Origin: a bacterium
Lineage (GTDB): Bacteria > Armatimonadota > UBA5829
Assembly: GCA_021372295.1 (NCBI GenBank)
Contig: JAJFUS010000053.1
Location: forward strand, 1 to 64,000
Direction of reading: 5' to 3'
DNA: 64,000 bases
The notes beneath the pieces are model-generated. The model worked only from the letters and a program-made list of their open reading frames with translations, did not search any database and was not told the origin of the DNA. Shown one piece after another: positions 38,066 to 46,837 of the stretch; position 1 is the first letter of the stretch, and every line of letters starts with the position of its first letter. Both the position numbers and the translations under genes were made by a program.

Positions 38066-38336
38066 GGCCGTGCTAGACGGGGAGCCAGCGGTGCCCTGTA
38101 ACCCGTAATCCGCTATAACGGGGTTGAATTCCTGTCCGAGGTCTGGCTGTTTGAGTAGTACCCCGGCAAGTGGCGTTGATAGTCGGGCCCTACGCAATGC
38201 CCGGCGTGTGAACCCCGTCAGGTCCGGAAGGAAGCAGCGGTAAACACGTTCGCGCATGTGCCGTATGGTGATCCGGCTGGAGCTAACTGCCAGGGCAGCG
38301 CTTGGACGGTCATTATCGGAGGCAGGTGCACGGTCC
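38066..38336 (+). ncRNA. ffs: Signal recognition particle RNA, large Alu-containing type
   Basis: About 271 nt, like the Bacillus scRNA. The 5' GCCGTGC (38067-38073) pairs with the 3' GCACGGT (38328-38334). The Alu domain shows GGGGAG and GGTGCCCTGTA. The highly conserved Ffh-binding hairpin with GTCAGGTCCGGAAGGAAGCA starts near 38218. The 3' end is followed by TTTTTG, giving a built-in terminator. Gene order tRNA-Ser, SRP RNA, dnaX, ybaB is shared with Bacillus-type genomes. The exact ends are inferred from pairing. Confidence 0.92.
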
Positions 38337-38357
38337 TTTTTGACTGTTGGACTTACC

Positions 38358-40022
38358 ATGGCATACATTTCCCTCTATCGAAAATACCGGTCCCAGACGT
38401 TCGACGATGTAATCGGCCAGGATCATGTCGTGCGCACAATTAAGAACGCCATCAAGGCGGGGCGCATTGGGCAGGGGTATCTCTTCTGCGGATCGAGGGG
38501 AACCGGCAAAACCACTGTTGCCAGGCTCATCGCGAAAGCCCTCAATTGCCAGTCGTCCGACGGCCCTATCCCAGAGCCCTGTAACAAGTGCGACGCATGC
38601 GTTTCGATCACCGAGGGCAATGCCGTAGATGTGATCGAGATGGATGCCGCGTCCAATCGAGGTGTGGACGACGTCGATGCCCTGCGCGATGGTGTCAAAT
38701 ATGCCCCGATGCAGTTTCGATACAAAGTCTATATTATCGACGAAGCTCATCAGCTTTCGGCCACGGCAAAAGACGCATTCCTAAAAACTCTCGAAGAGCC
38801 ACCTCCGCATGCCGTATTTATACTCGCGACCACCGAGGCGCAGAAAATCCCAATTACGATCAGATCACGTTGTCAGCAGTTCGATTTTCGCCGCGGCACT
38901 GCCGAGGAGATCGGTGGGCGACTGCGGTACGTAGTCGAAGGCGAGGGCGCGTCGATTGATGATGATGCGGTCGAACTGGTAGCGCGTGCGGCAAATGGTT
39001 CATATCGAGATTCGCTGAGCCTGCTTGAGCAGGTTATGGCCTATACAGAGGGCGCGATCACCTCGAAAGACGTTTACACCATACTTGGCGCGGTTGACGA
39101 AGATATATTGCTCGAACTCGGCGAGGTCTTGTCGTCCACCGACACAGCTGCCGCGTTTGCGATTTCCGACAGGCTCTTGCGAGAGGGTAAGGATGTCCGC
39201 GAGCTGCTCAAATCGGCTGCCAATCATTTTAGAGATGTGCTTGCACTGAAGGTCGGCGCGGACAGTCGTCACAAGTCCGACGAAAGATGGGCGAGTCAGG
39301 CGTCGGGCTTTACGCAAGATCGGCTCGTTCGTATAATAGATGTGTTCAGCGCCGCCGAGAAGGACTTGAAGTGGAACGAGCAGCACAGGCTCGGCCTGGA
39401 AATGGCTCTTCTTCGCGCGATGATGAGGCCGAAGGAAGCTCCGGTTGCGGTTGCGTCAGTTGTGCAGTGTGAAGCTCCTGCTCATACATCCGAATTTAAA
39501 TTTCATCCTGCGGCGGTCACGGCTTCCGTGCCAGAGCCCGCCGCGCCGAAGGCCAGAAAGCCTTCAGTTGAAGTGTATAATCATGAGTCTGCTGATGGCA
39601 ATGGTGATGGCGGCGCGACAGTGACTTTAGCTCAAGTGCAACGCGACTGGAATAAAGTGCTCCGGCACATTCAGAAGATTTTGAAACAGCCCAATATCTC
39701 GGCTCTGGCGCAGCAGGGGCATCCGATCCAACTTGACGGCCACGTGCTCACTCTCGGATTCACGCATAAGTGGGACTTTCACCGCGAGCGCGTTGACAAA
39801 GGCTCGGAGTGGGTAGAGAGGGGCTTGTGGGACATTCTTGGCGCTAAACTCAAAGTTAAGACCTGCGTCGTAGAAGACGCTGGCGATGATTATGGCGGAT
39901 CGTCAGCAGGTAGTGAACCGTCTGCGCACAGCGAGCCGGTGCAGCACCCGCTTATTAACGACGTATTAACGATTTTCGACGGCACGGTCGTTGAAGACGA
40001 CAAAGACCCTTGGGAGGAATAG
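38358..40022 (+). CDS. dnaX: DNA polymerase III subunits gamma and tau
   Basis: 554 aa from ATG 38358 (MAYISLYRKYRSQTFDDVIG); the upstream extension overlaps the SRP RNA and is rejected. It is the clamp loader ATPase of the replicative holoenzyme. Walker A is GSRGTGKTT. Walker B is IIDEAHQ, and RSRC gives the sensor/arginine finger region. A CNKCDAC zinc-binding loop follows the helix after Walker A. The tau part, after about residue 370, has a low-complexity linker and a C-terminal domain (LAQVQRDWNKVLRHIQKILK). There is no clear ribosome binding site before the start. ybaB follows 3 nt later. Confidence 0.96.
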   Translation: MAYISLYRKYRSQTFDDVIGQDHVVRTIKNAIKAGRIGQGYLFCGSRGTGKTTVARLIAKALNCQSSDGPIPEPCNKCDACVSITEGNAVDVIEMDAASNRGVDDVDALRDGVKYAPMQFRYKVYIIDEAHQLSATAKDAFLKTLEEPPPHAVFILATTEAQKIPITIRSRCQQFDFRRGTAEEIGGRLRYVVEGEGASIDDDAVELVARAANGSYRDSLSLLEQVMAYTEGAITSKDVYTILGAVDEDILLELGEVLSSTDTAAAFAISDRLLREGKDVRELLKSAANHFRDVLALKVGADSRHKSDERWASQASGFTQDRLVRIIDVFSAAEKDLKWNEQHRLGLEMALLRAMMRPKEAPVAVASVVQCEAPAHTSEFKFHPAAVTASVPEPAAPKARKPSVEVYNHESADGNGDGGATVTLAQVQRDWNKVLRHIQKILKQPNISALAQQGHPIQLDGHVLTLGFTHKWDFHRERVDKGSEWVERGLWDILGAKLKVKTCVVEDAGDDYGGSSAGSEPSAHSEPVQHPLINDVLTIFDGTVVEDDKDPWEE

Positions 40023-40025
40023 ACA

Positions 40026-40367
40026 ATGGCAAAAGGATTTGGCGGCATGCCTAACATACCTGGAATGGGCAATATGATGAAGCAGGTCCAGAAAATGGCC
40101 GAGGAGACTCAGCGCATTGAGGAAGAGCTCGGCAATGAGCGCATCGAAGCTACTTCCGGCGGAGGCATGGTTACGGCTGTTGCGAACGGCAAGCAGGAGA
40201 TTCTTGAAATCAAGATCGATGCGCAGGTGGTTGACCCGGATGATGTCGAGATGCTTCAGGATTTGGTCGTGAGCGCTGTCCGCGAGGCTCTGGAAAAGAG
40301 CGTGGAGATGAAGCAGTCACGCCTTGAGGCTCTTACCGGCGGGCTGAATATACCGGGGCTTTTTTAG
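40026..40367 (+). CDS. ybaB: Nucleoid-associated protein, YbaB/EbfC family
   Basis: 113 aa with NMMKQVQKMAEETQRIEEEL near the N-terminus, the family's coiled-coil signature, and a central LEIKIDAQVVDPDDVEMLQD. YbaB binds DNA as a dimer. It starts 3 nt after dnaX, as in many genomes where recR follows; here recR is not downstream. A terminator comes 29 nt after the stop. Confidence 0.95.
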   Translation: MAKGFGGMPNIPGMGNMMKQVQKMAEETQRIEEELGNERIEATSGGGMVTAVANGKQEILEIKIDAQVVDPDDVEMLQDLVVSAVREALEKSVEMKQSRLEALTGGLNIPGLF

Positions 40368-40395
40368 GGGATTTTGAATTCTGAATTTTGAGTTG

Positions 40396-40430
40396 ACGGA
40401 GCGGGGGCGATTGTTCTTGCTCCGTTTTTG
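40396..40430 (+). terminator. Terminator after ybaB
   Basis: ACGGAGC (40396-40402) pairs with GCTCCGT (40419-40425), followed by TTTTT. A second perfect hairpin, TCGGGACT-TC-AGTCCCGA, lies directly beyond at 40437-40454. Confidence 0.85.
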
Positions 40431-40512
40431 TGTGTTTCGGGACTTCAGTCCCGAGACAGAATCTTGATGCATTCCGCACAAGAGGCCAGATGTCCAACAG
40501 GAGCCGAAACAA

Positions 40513-40550
40513 GAAAGACCGGCGTCGTCCTTAGGGTGCGCCGGTCTTTC
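40513..40550. terminator. Bidirectional terminator between ybaB and the PEP-CTERM gene
   Basis: GAAAGACCGGCG (40513-40524) pairs over 12 bp with CGCCGGTCTTTC (40539-40550). A-rich on one side and T-rich on the other, it serves the convergent genes. Confidence 0.75.
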
Positions 40551-40577
40551 CATAAGCGAAACGGTATTCTCTTTTCT

Positions 40578-41171
40578 CTAAATCTTTCGTCTTCGCCGCC
40601 AAACCATCGGGCACAATGTAATCAAACCGCTCCCGAAAAGGGCCATTGAGGACGCCTCAGGAACCTCAGGCGACAAAGTGGTTTTGAAAAAATCGGTGTC
40701 TTCGGTGGTGGAATTTAACTGGTATCCGACGTGCAGACCCGAAAGCACGGCGTTGTTATCTATGTTGAGTGTCTTATACTCAAATATCTTTTCTTTACCC
40801 GGCGTAATCCTGTTGCTGCCTTCACCATGCCATCCCGCGATGTCTCCGGGATTGCTCTTTGATTCCCATGTCCAGAGTGTGACAACATTGGCGTCAGTGG
40901 CTCCAATTGAAGTTGTTTTGTCCTGGCTGACCAAGTAATAGGCTTGTACCCAGTTTACAGCATAGGTATGCCCATCAATTGTTATTGTCGGATTGGAACC
41001 GAGAGTAAGCGTGTAAGTCAGCACATCTGTGGCGGGTGAGGGAGTCAGATATATACCGGAGATATCGGCAGTCTTAAAATCTGCCCACGACGCGGCGCCA
41101 GCAGGCGTCCCCAGTGCCCACAATAGAATCAATGCTGCGATTCCGGCGTACAGTCGATAATTGTTGCGCAT
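40578..41171 (-). CDS. Second PEP-CTERM sorted protein
   Basis: 197 aa, with a signal peptide ending at GTPAGAASW. The body is beta-rich (YTLTLGSNPTITIDGHTYAV) and of unknown fold. The C-terminus (VPEASSMALFGSGLITLCPM then VWRRRRKI) has PEA in place of PEP, followed by a hydrophobic helix and an Arg-rich end, a normal PEP-CTERM variant. It would be processed by an exosortase encoded elsewhere. In the 301-bp gap to secG I see only the secG control region. Confidence 0.85.
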   Translation of the reverse strand: MRNNYRLYAGIAALILLWALGTPAGAASWADFKTADISGIYLTPSPATDVLTYTLTLGSNPTITIDGHTYAVNWVQAYYLVSQDKTTSIGATDANVVTLWTWESKSNPGDIAGWHGEGSNRITPGKEKIFEYKTLNIDNNAVLSGLHVGYQLNSTTEDTDFFKTTLSPEVPEASSMALFGSGLITLCPMVWRRRRKI

Positions 41172-41364
41172 CCTGTTCTCCTTTCGTCTCGCTCACAACT
41201 CTTTGCCATTGAGGTCAATGGTCGCGGCGTGTAGCTGACTTAATGTATTCTATATTTCCACAATTCACTTGTTTGTCTAACGTACTAGTAGTAATATAGC
41301 TCAACATGCGCAAAATGTCAATAAATTATGAGTGCGTATGTCATTAATTGTCCTTTCTCTGCTC

Positions 41365-41394
41365 TTGACTTGGGTCAATGCAATCTGCTATCAT
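41365..41394 (+). promoter_or_regulatory. Promoter candidate for secG
   Basis: TTGACT (41365-41370), an 18-bp spacer and TATCAT (41389-41394) lie upstream of secG. The predicted start is near 41401, exactly where a terminator-like hairpin begins. Confidence 0.55.
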
Positions 41395-41400
41395 ATGTCC

Positions 41401-41425
41401 GGGTTCATGTAAGAACCCTTTTATT
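41401..41425 (+). promoter_or_regulatory. Terminator-like hairpin in the secG leader
   Basis: GGGTTC (41401-41406) pairs with GAACCC (41413-41418), then TTTTATTT. It looks like a short intrinsic terminator at the expected RNA start, so it may be a 5'-stabilising hairpin or an attenuator, or may end a transcript from upstream. Confidence 0.45.
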
Positions 41426-41472
41426 TGTCTAAATTCAATAACCAGCGACTTTTGAGGAGATCGATCAACATA

Positions 41473-41703
41473 ATGTTGAAGGCTATATTTATTGGTTTGC
41501 AGGTGCTCAGCTGTGTTGTGCTTATTGCTGTAGTAATGTCGCAAGCGACTAAGAGTGAGGGTCTGAGCGGTACTATCGGTGGAAAAACTGAGTCGGCTTT
41601 TCACGGCAAGCCGGGTCTTGAGGAACGTCTTGACGAGATCACGAAGTGGTCGGCAATCAGCTTTATGGTTTTAACAACGATTGTCGCATACGTAATCCAC
41701 TAA
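41473..41703 (+). CDS. secG: Preprotein translocase subunit SecG
   Basis: 76 aa from ATG 41473 (GAGGAGA about 13 nt upstream). It is a small component of the SecYEG channel. The first hydrophobic helix (LQVLSCVVLIAVVMSQ) is followed by a Gly/Ser-rich cytoplasmic loop (LSGTIGG) and a second helix (FMVLTTIVAYVI), the standard SecG layout. The region between helices is longer than in the shortest homologues. Confidence 0.93.
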   Translation: MLKAIFIGLQVLSCVVLIAVVMSQATKSEGLSGTIGGKTESAFHGKPGLEERLDEITKWSAISFMVLTTIVAYVIH

Positions 41704-41747
41704 TCGGGTAAGCCACGGAGAGCGCTTTGAATTCTCTGTGGTTTACT

Positions 41748-41921
41748 TTATGCGGCGCGCCTGAGCGTTTCCTGTACCTCTTGTCTGTGCGGACACTGGC
41801 TGCACTCAGAAAGTGCGCAATCGAAGCACTCGGGCTGCTGAGGTTCTTTCGCGGTGGAAATGAGATATACGTATAATGTCGTGCTTCCCAGTAACCATGC
41901 CGCAATTACTGCAATCCACAT
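41748..41921 (-). CDS. Small single-helix membrane protein with a Cys-rich tail
   Basis: 57 aa from ATG 41921 with GGAGG at a spacing of 8 nt. One hydrophobic helix (WIAVIAAWLLGSTTLYVYL) is followed by CFDCALSECSQCP, containing four Cys. The Cys cluster suggests metal binding at the membrane surface. No family is recognised. The gene is convergent with secG and downstream of the HDOD gene. Confidence 0.65.
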   Translation of the reverse strand: MWIAVIAAWLLGSTTLYVYLISTAKEPQQPECFDCALSECSQCPHRQEVQETLRRAA

Positions 41922-41980
41922 TTTTCCGTCCTCCATCAGTATTATCGGTTTCGCGTCGCTAAATCCTCAGAGAATGGCGG

Positions 41981-42862
41981 TCAGGCCGCGCGTGACATAT
42001 CGTACGGCATATCTTTGCCCCAGGATAGTATTTCTCCACAGCGTTTGAGACCAATTCTGACTTCATCTATGACGAAATTAACTCCCTGCGCGTCCAATCC
42101 GGCTGTTTTTGCTATATCGCCCAAGCTGATGTTTGGATGCATGCCGACCAGATAGCTGTCTTCTATGCGTTTGGCGAGCATATCAGCCGCGCACACAGCT
42201 GCAGCCAGATCCTGGTGTTCGCGAGCGTTCTCCGGCGCGTGGTGATACGCTATTCCCGTTAAGAGCTTGTCGGGAAATTGCCACGATCGCGCCAGTTGTT
42301 TTCCAATGTAGATATGATTTGTGCCCAAAAGCTCGGTCTCGATGGACAGCATTTCGAGTCTGCGCTCGCGGCAGGTCTCGACCACCTGTCGGAATTTGAA
42401 CGGCAAGGCGCGCGCAATTACCAGCTTGCCCACATCATGCATCAGACCGGCAACAAACGCCGATTCCTCGTTTTTTTTGCGGCAGCCCGTCGCGAATGCG
42501 TAGAACGATTCCGCAGCTATCGCGGTCGTGACCGAATGTTTCCAAAAGTGATGCCAATGAAATCCGGGAAACGCGTTACTTGGGAACAGAGCATCCAGCA
42601 CCGATGCCGACGCGGCTAGATTGCGAACATACCCGGAGCCGAGCGTGATGATGGCATCCGTGACTGTCTCCGCCTTGTCTCTCCGAGCGAAATATGCCGA
42701 GTTTGCCAGCCGCAGCACTTTGCACGCCAACGACTGATCAATCATCACCACATGCGCCAGACTTTCTGCATCGACTTCATTGCACTTAGTGATGTCGATT
42801 ATGCGTCTGAGAGCCTCAGGCAGGCTCGGCAGGTCAATTCGGTCGGATGATCGATGAAACAA
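41981..42862 (-). CDS. HDOD-domain signalling protein
   Basis: 293 aa from a TTG at 42862 with GGGAGG 6 nt upstream; the open frame extends to 42925 but begins better here. LPSLPEALRRIIDI opens the HDOD fold. ARVV-like helices and GLMHDVGKLVIARALP carry the HD-type pair, and YHHAPENARE is also present. HDOD proteins are HD-superfamily relatives often linked to signalling, but the substrate is unknown. It stands alone without a sensor domain. Confidence 0.85.
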   Translation of the reverse strand: MFHRSSDRIDLPSLPEALRRIIDITKCNEVDAESLAHVVMIDQSLACKVLRLANSAYFARRDKAETVTDAIITLGSGYVRNLAASASVLDALFPSNAFPGFHWHHFWKHSVTTAIAAESFYAFATGCRKKNEESAFVAGLMHDVGKLVIARALPFKFRQVVETCRERRLEMLSIETELLGTNHIYIGKQLARSWQFPDKLLTGIAYHHAPENAREHQDLAAAVCAADMLAKRIEDSYLVGMHPNISLGDIAKTAGLDAQGVNFVIDEVRIGLKRCGEILSWGKDMPYDMSRAA

Positions 42863-43143
42863 AGGCAACCTCCCTCGGAAATAGCTGAGAGCTGGAAGTG
42901 GATAGTGGAAAGTCCAGACTTGCAAGCACTCAGTTATCTGTGTGATTATATACTTCGTGGACGATTTCCTCGAAACTGCATCACGTTATATTTTCCGCCA
43001 ATCGGCCGTGAACCCACATTAGATTATTACCGGGTTATTGCAGGCGTTTTGTTATGGATCAGTCTGGGTAAATGCGGATGTGCTTGCGCAGAAGAGCATA
43101 ATGTCCTCGGCTTCCAAAGATTAGTCTTAGGGGGTCGAAAAAT

Positions 43144-46100
43144 TTGAAGCTGAAAATCATTCTGGTTGTGATCAGCGCTGCCATTTCGCAATCGACGATG
43201 GCAGGCAGCATCTATCTGAAGAGCGGAACAATCGACACGGATCAACTGCAGAAATCGTCGGCAGTGGCGGCGGAGTCGTGCGAGATGGGGTCGGGGCATT
43301 ACCTGGTGCTGTTTTCGGGCCCCGTTGGCGAAACCGAAAGGCAGGCTCTTACGGATGCCGGGGCCGATGTGGTGGAGTATGTGCCTGATTTCGCGTATAT
43401 GGTTCGCGTCGAGCATGCAAAAGTCGGCGATCTGAAGAACGTTTCCGGCGTGGAATGGGTCGGACTGTTTAAGCCGGAGTATAAATACAGCGGCGACATG
43501 TCCGAGAGCGCGGATAAGCGACAATTCGTCGTTACTTTGTTTCCCGACGCCAGCGCGGACTATGCCATTTCCAAGGCAGACGCAAAAAAGATCGACTCGT
43601 CCGGGCGCATGTGCCGTGTCATTGCGAGCGGATCTCAGCTTGCTGAGCTGGCTGAGTCGAGCGCGGTGGCATGGATCGAACCTTACATAGTACCGAACTT
43701 GTGCAACAACGTGTCTTCCGAAATATCGGGTATTCCCGACGTTCGCTCTGAGCTGAGCTTGTACGGTTCCGGTGAGATTGTAGGAGTAGCCGATGCCGGT
43801 CTCGATACAGGCAGCCTTTCAACAATATCAGCCGACTTCTCAGGACGTATTCTGAATACTTACGCGCTGCGCCGCACCGACGATTGGAGCGATCTCAATG
43901 GTCACGGCTCGCATGTTGTCGGTTCGCTGCTGGGCAGCGGCGCTCTATCCGGCAGCGATGCTGCCACACACACATACGACACTTCATTTGCGGGCGTTGC
44001 TCCCGAGGCCGAGCTGGTGTTTCAGTCTATAGGCGATGGTGGCGAATATGTGTTTCCTCCGCTGGATCTTGCCAGCCTGTTTCAGCCCGCGTATGATGAC
44101 GGCGCCCGCGTGCACAGCAACAGTTGGGGCAGCGCCGCAAACGGGCAGTATACTACGTACTCTAACGAAGTCGATCAATTTATATGGAACCATAAGGACT
44201 TCACGATAGTTTTTGCGGTCGGCAACGAGGCGGAGGATTTGGACGAGGACGGTATAGTCGACCAGGACAGCCTCTACGCTCCGGCCACTGCGAAAAACTG
44301 CATATCTGTCGGAGCGACCGAAAGCTATCGTACCACCGGCGGCTATCAGATGGGCTACGGCACTGCGTGGAGTTCGAGTTATCCCGTCGCGCCGATCAGA
44401 CTTGATCTCATGAGCGATGACCGTGACGGCATGGCGGCGTTCAGTGGCAGAGGCCCGACCGATGACGGCAGGGTCAAGCCCGATATATGTGCTCCGGGCA
44501 CGAATATAGTGTCATGTCGCGCTCATGGTTCGATCTCGCCGACAGCGTGGGGGCTTTACAATGCAAACTATATATACAACGGCGGGACAAGCATGTCCAC
44601 GCCGCAGGTTGCGGGAGCCGCCGCGCTGGTTCGGGAGTATTACGTGAACGAAAAGGGAACCCAGCCGAGTGCGGCTCTCGTCAAAGCAACACTGATAAAC
44701 GGCGCGGTGGACATTTCGCCGGGTCAATACGATTCGACGCATAAGGAGTGCTCGGCTGTGCCAGATTTCGCGCAGGGGTGGGGCAGAATGAATTTGGAGG
44801 AGTCACTTGCATCCGATCCGCCTAAGGTGATGGAGTTTGCCGACGAGCCCTCCGGCCTTTCGACAGGCAGCTATCGCGAGTATCAATATTCCGTGATCGA
44901 TACCTCCGTGCCACTTAAGGCGACTCTCGTCTGGACGGACTATCCCGGTTCGGTGCTCGCAGCTAAAGAACTGGTTAACGACCTCGATCTGACTGTCACG
45001 TCCCCATCAGGTTTCACATCCGGCACTGTGGATCGAGTTAATAACGTCGAGCAAGTGCTGATTAACTCGCCCGTGACTGGCATCTACACGGTTCGAGTGA
45101 CCGGCTACAACGTAGCGATGGATACACAAGATTATGCGTTGGTCATCTCCGGCGGCCTGCCTGAGACATACATATCGGGAACCGTCACTACGGCCACCGG
45201 CGCAGCCGTGCAGGGAGCTTCGGTCACCATTTCTTCGTCGGGAGCCGTCAAGCGGGTCGTCACCAGTCAGAGCGGAAAGTATTTGAGCCGGGTCGAACCG
45301 GGATCGTACACGGTTCAGGTGCGCAAAACCGGCTGGAGCTTTACTCCGAGAGGGCAGACGATTAATGTTTCGAGCGACCCTGTAGAGAACGTAGATTTTC
45401 AGGGTGCCGGGCAGCCGGGAAGCATATCTGGCACGGTGACCAGCGCGGTCGGCGGAGTAATCAGTCACATTGTCGAGTCTTCTCACCCGTATCTCAGCAA
45501 TTGTGATCGCACTTACATCATATCAGCCAGCCAGAACGCATCTCAAATCAGAGTGCACTTTGCCGAGATCGACTTGAGCGACGAAGGTGACACCATCACC
45601 ATATTAGACTCTAATGACATCGTCCATGGTACATTTAACGGCAGCGGGGAAGATGTCTGGAGTTCATGGGTCGATGGAACGAGCATTAAAGTCAGGCTTG
45701 TGTCGAATGACTACGCCAACACGGGTTACGGTTTCTACATCGACGGTTACGAGACTGATCTTGTCGAGCAGGGCGGGCTGGATGGAGCGACCATCACGCT
45801 GGATCCGGGTGGATATGAGGGTGTCACTGCTTCTGACGGCACGTTTACGATCTCCAGCATTCCCGCAGGGACATATACCGTGTCGCCGTCTATGGACAAA
45901 TGGACCTTTGACCGGATTTCAGATACCGTCGAAGTGCCATCCGGTGGGTCTGCAACGGGTGTCGATTTTACAGCATTTCCTCCCGGTTCGATTACCGGAC
46001 AGGTTCTGATTACGACACCCGAAATAAACGCAGTGAATGTCGAGTCCGAACACCCATATACAAGCAATTACGAAAACACCTGGGAAATTAACGCGGACGC

Positions 46101-46785
46101 TTCCACCACTCGAATGAGGCTGCATTTTTCGCAGATGGTTACCGAACCCGGTTGGGATTTCTTGTATATTATGGATGGCAGCGACGAGATTGTCGAGATA
46201 TACACTTCCGAATACACCGATCTCTGGACGCCTTGGATCGACGGCAGTGTGGCAAAAGTGATGCTTGCAAGCGACAGCGGCAACGAGTATTACGGGTTTG
46301 CGATCGACAAGTATGAAGCCCAGGTTGCGGGAGCAGGTCTTGAAGGCATAGCGATAGCGCTGGATTCCGGCGATACCTCGACCACCACTTCAAGCGCCGG
46401 AGCTTTCAGTTTCGATAAAGTCGAGATAGGCTCGCACTCAGTAACTCCCAAAATGTCTTCCTGGGAGTTCGATCCTGTTTCGGAGTCGGTGAGTGTGTCG
46501 GCAGGTATTGAGGAGCAGGTTGTATTTTATGTCGCGCTTGGCAATCTGGGACGCGTATCTGACGTAAAAGCACTTCCATCAGGGCTCCATGTGACGCTTA
46601 ACGGCGTGAGTGTTTCCGCGGTGTTTGATGGGTTCTTTTACGTGGAAGATGCAAATCGGACAGCGGGTATTCGTGTAGATTCTGCTGTGAATGTCGACGA
46701 AGGAAATGTGGTCGATATTACCGGTACTCTGAATACTATAGACGGCGAGCGCAGGATAGTCGCGACAGATGTGAGCGTCGAATAA
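43144..46785 (+). CDS. Secreted subtilisin-family (S8) serine peptidase with CUB-like modules and C-terminal OB-like domain
   Basis: 1213 aa from a TTG at 43144 (GGGGG upstream). A signal peptide (IILVVISAAISQSTMAG) is followed by an inhibitor-like propeptide region to about residue 190. The triad is complete: Asp in GVADAGLDTG, His in NGHGSHVVGS, and Ser in GGTSMSTPQVAGAA. A P/homB-like sandwich (ATLVWTDYPG) follows. Then come a carboxypeptidase-regulatory-like domain and two CUB-like modules, each beginning (V/E)ES(S/E)HPY(L/T)SN and ending YGFYIDGYE or YGFAIDKYE, with regulatory-like domains between. The last about 80 residues are one OB-like half (FFYVEDANRTAGIRV, GERRIV). It is a cell-surface or extracellular protease. 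Confidence 0.93.
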   Translation: MKLKIILVVISAAISQSTMAGSIYLKSGTIDTDQLQKSSAVAAESCEMGSGHYLVLFSGPVGETERQALTDAGADVVEYVPDFAYMVRVEHAKVGDLKNVSGVEWVGLFKPEYKYSGDMSESADKRQFVVTLFPDASADYAISKADAKKIDSSGRMCRVIASGSQLAELAESSAVAWIEPYIVPNLCNNVSSEISGIPDVRSELSLYGSGEIVGVADAGLDTGSLSTISADFSGRILNTYALRRTDDWSDLNGHGSHVVGSLLGSGALSGSDAATHTYDTSFAGVAPEAELVFQSIGDGGEYVFPPLDLASLFQPAYDDGARVHSNSWGSAANGQYTTYSNEVDQFIWNHKDFTIVFAVGNEAEDLDEDGIVDQDSLYAPATAKNCISVGATESYRTTGGYQMGYGTAWSSSYPVAPIRLDLMSDDRDGMAAFSGRGPTDDGRVKPDICAPGTNIVSCRAHGSISPTAWGLYNANYIYNGGTSMSTPQVAGAAALVREYYVNEKGTQPSAALVKATLINGAVDISPGQYDSTHKECSAVPDFAQGWGRMNLEESLASDPPKVMEFADEPSGLSTGSYREYQYSVIDTSVPLKATLVWTDYPGSVLAAKELVNDLDLTVTSPSGFTSGTVDRVNNVEQVLINSPVTGIYTVRVTGYNVAMDTQDYALVISGGLPETYISGTVTTATGAAVQGASVTISSSGAVKRVVTSQSGKYLSRVEPGSYTVQVRKTGWSFTPRGQTINVSSDPVENVDFQGAGQPGSISGTVTSAVGGVISHIVESSHPYLSNCDRTYIISASQNASQIRVHFAEIDLSDEGDTITILDSNDIVHGTFNGSGEDVWSSWVDGTSIKVRLVSNDYANTGYGFYIDGYETDLVEQGGLDGATITLDPGGYEGVTASDGTFTISSIPAGTYTVSPSMDKWTFDRISDTVEVPSGGSATGVDFTAFPPGSITGQVLITTPEINAVNVESEHPYTSNYENTWEINADASTTRMRLHFSQMVTEPGWDFLYIMDGSDEIVEIYTSEYTDLWTPWIDGSVAKVMLASDSGNEYYGFAIDKYEAQVAGAGLEGIAIALDSGDTSTTTSSAGAFSFDKVEIGSHSVTPKMSSWEFDPVSESVSVSAGIEEQVVFYVALGNLGRVSDVKALPSGLHVTLNGVSVSAVFDGFFYVEDANRTAGIRVDSAVNVDEGNVVDITGTLNTIDGERRIVATDVSVE

Positions 46786-46837
46786 ACTTGACCAATTCGG
46801 CCTCTGGAACTATCATGTTTGCGATGAGGTGATAACT

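Noticed and set aside
38256..38357. N-terminal extension of dnaX
   Set aside because: The extension lies within SRP RNA and its sequence lacks DnaX similarity; the family start MAYISLYRKYR is at 38358.
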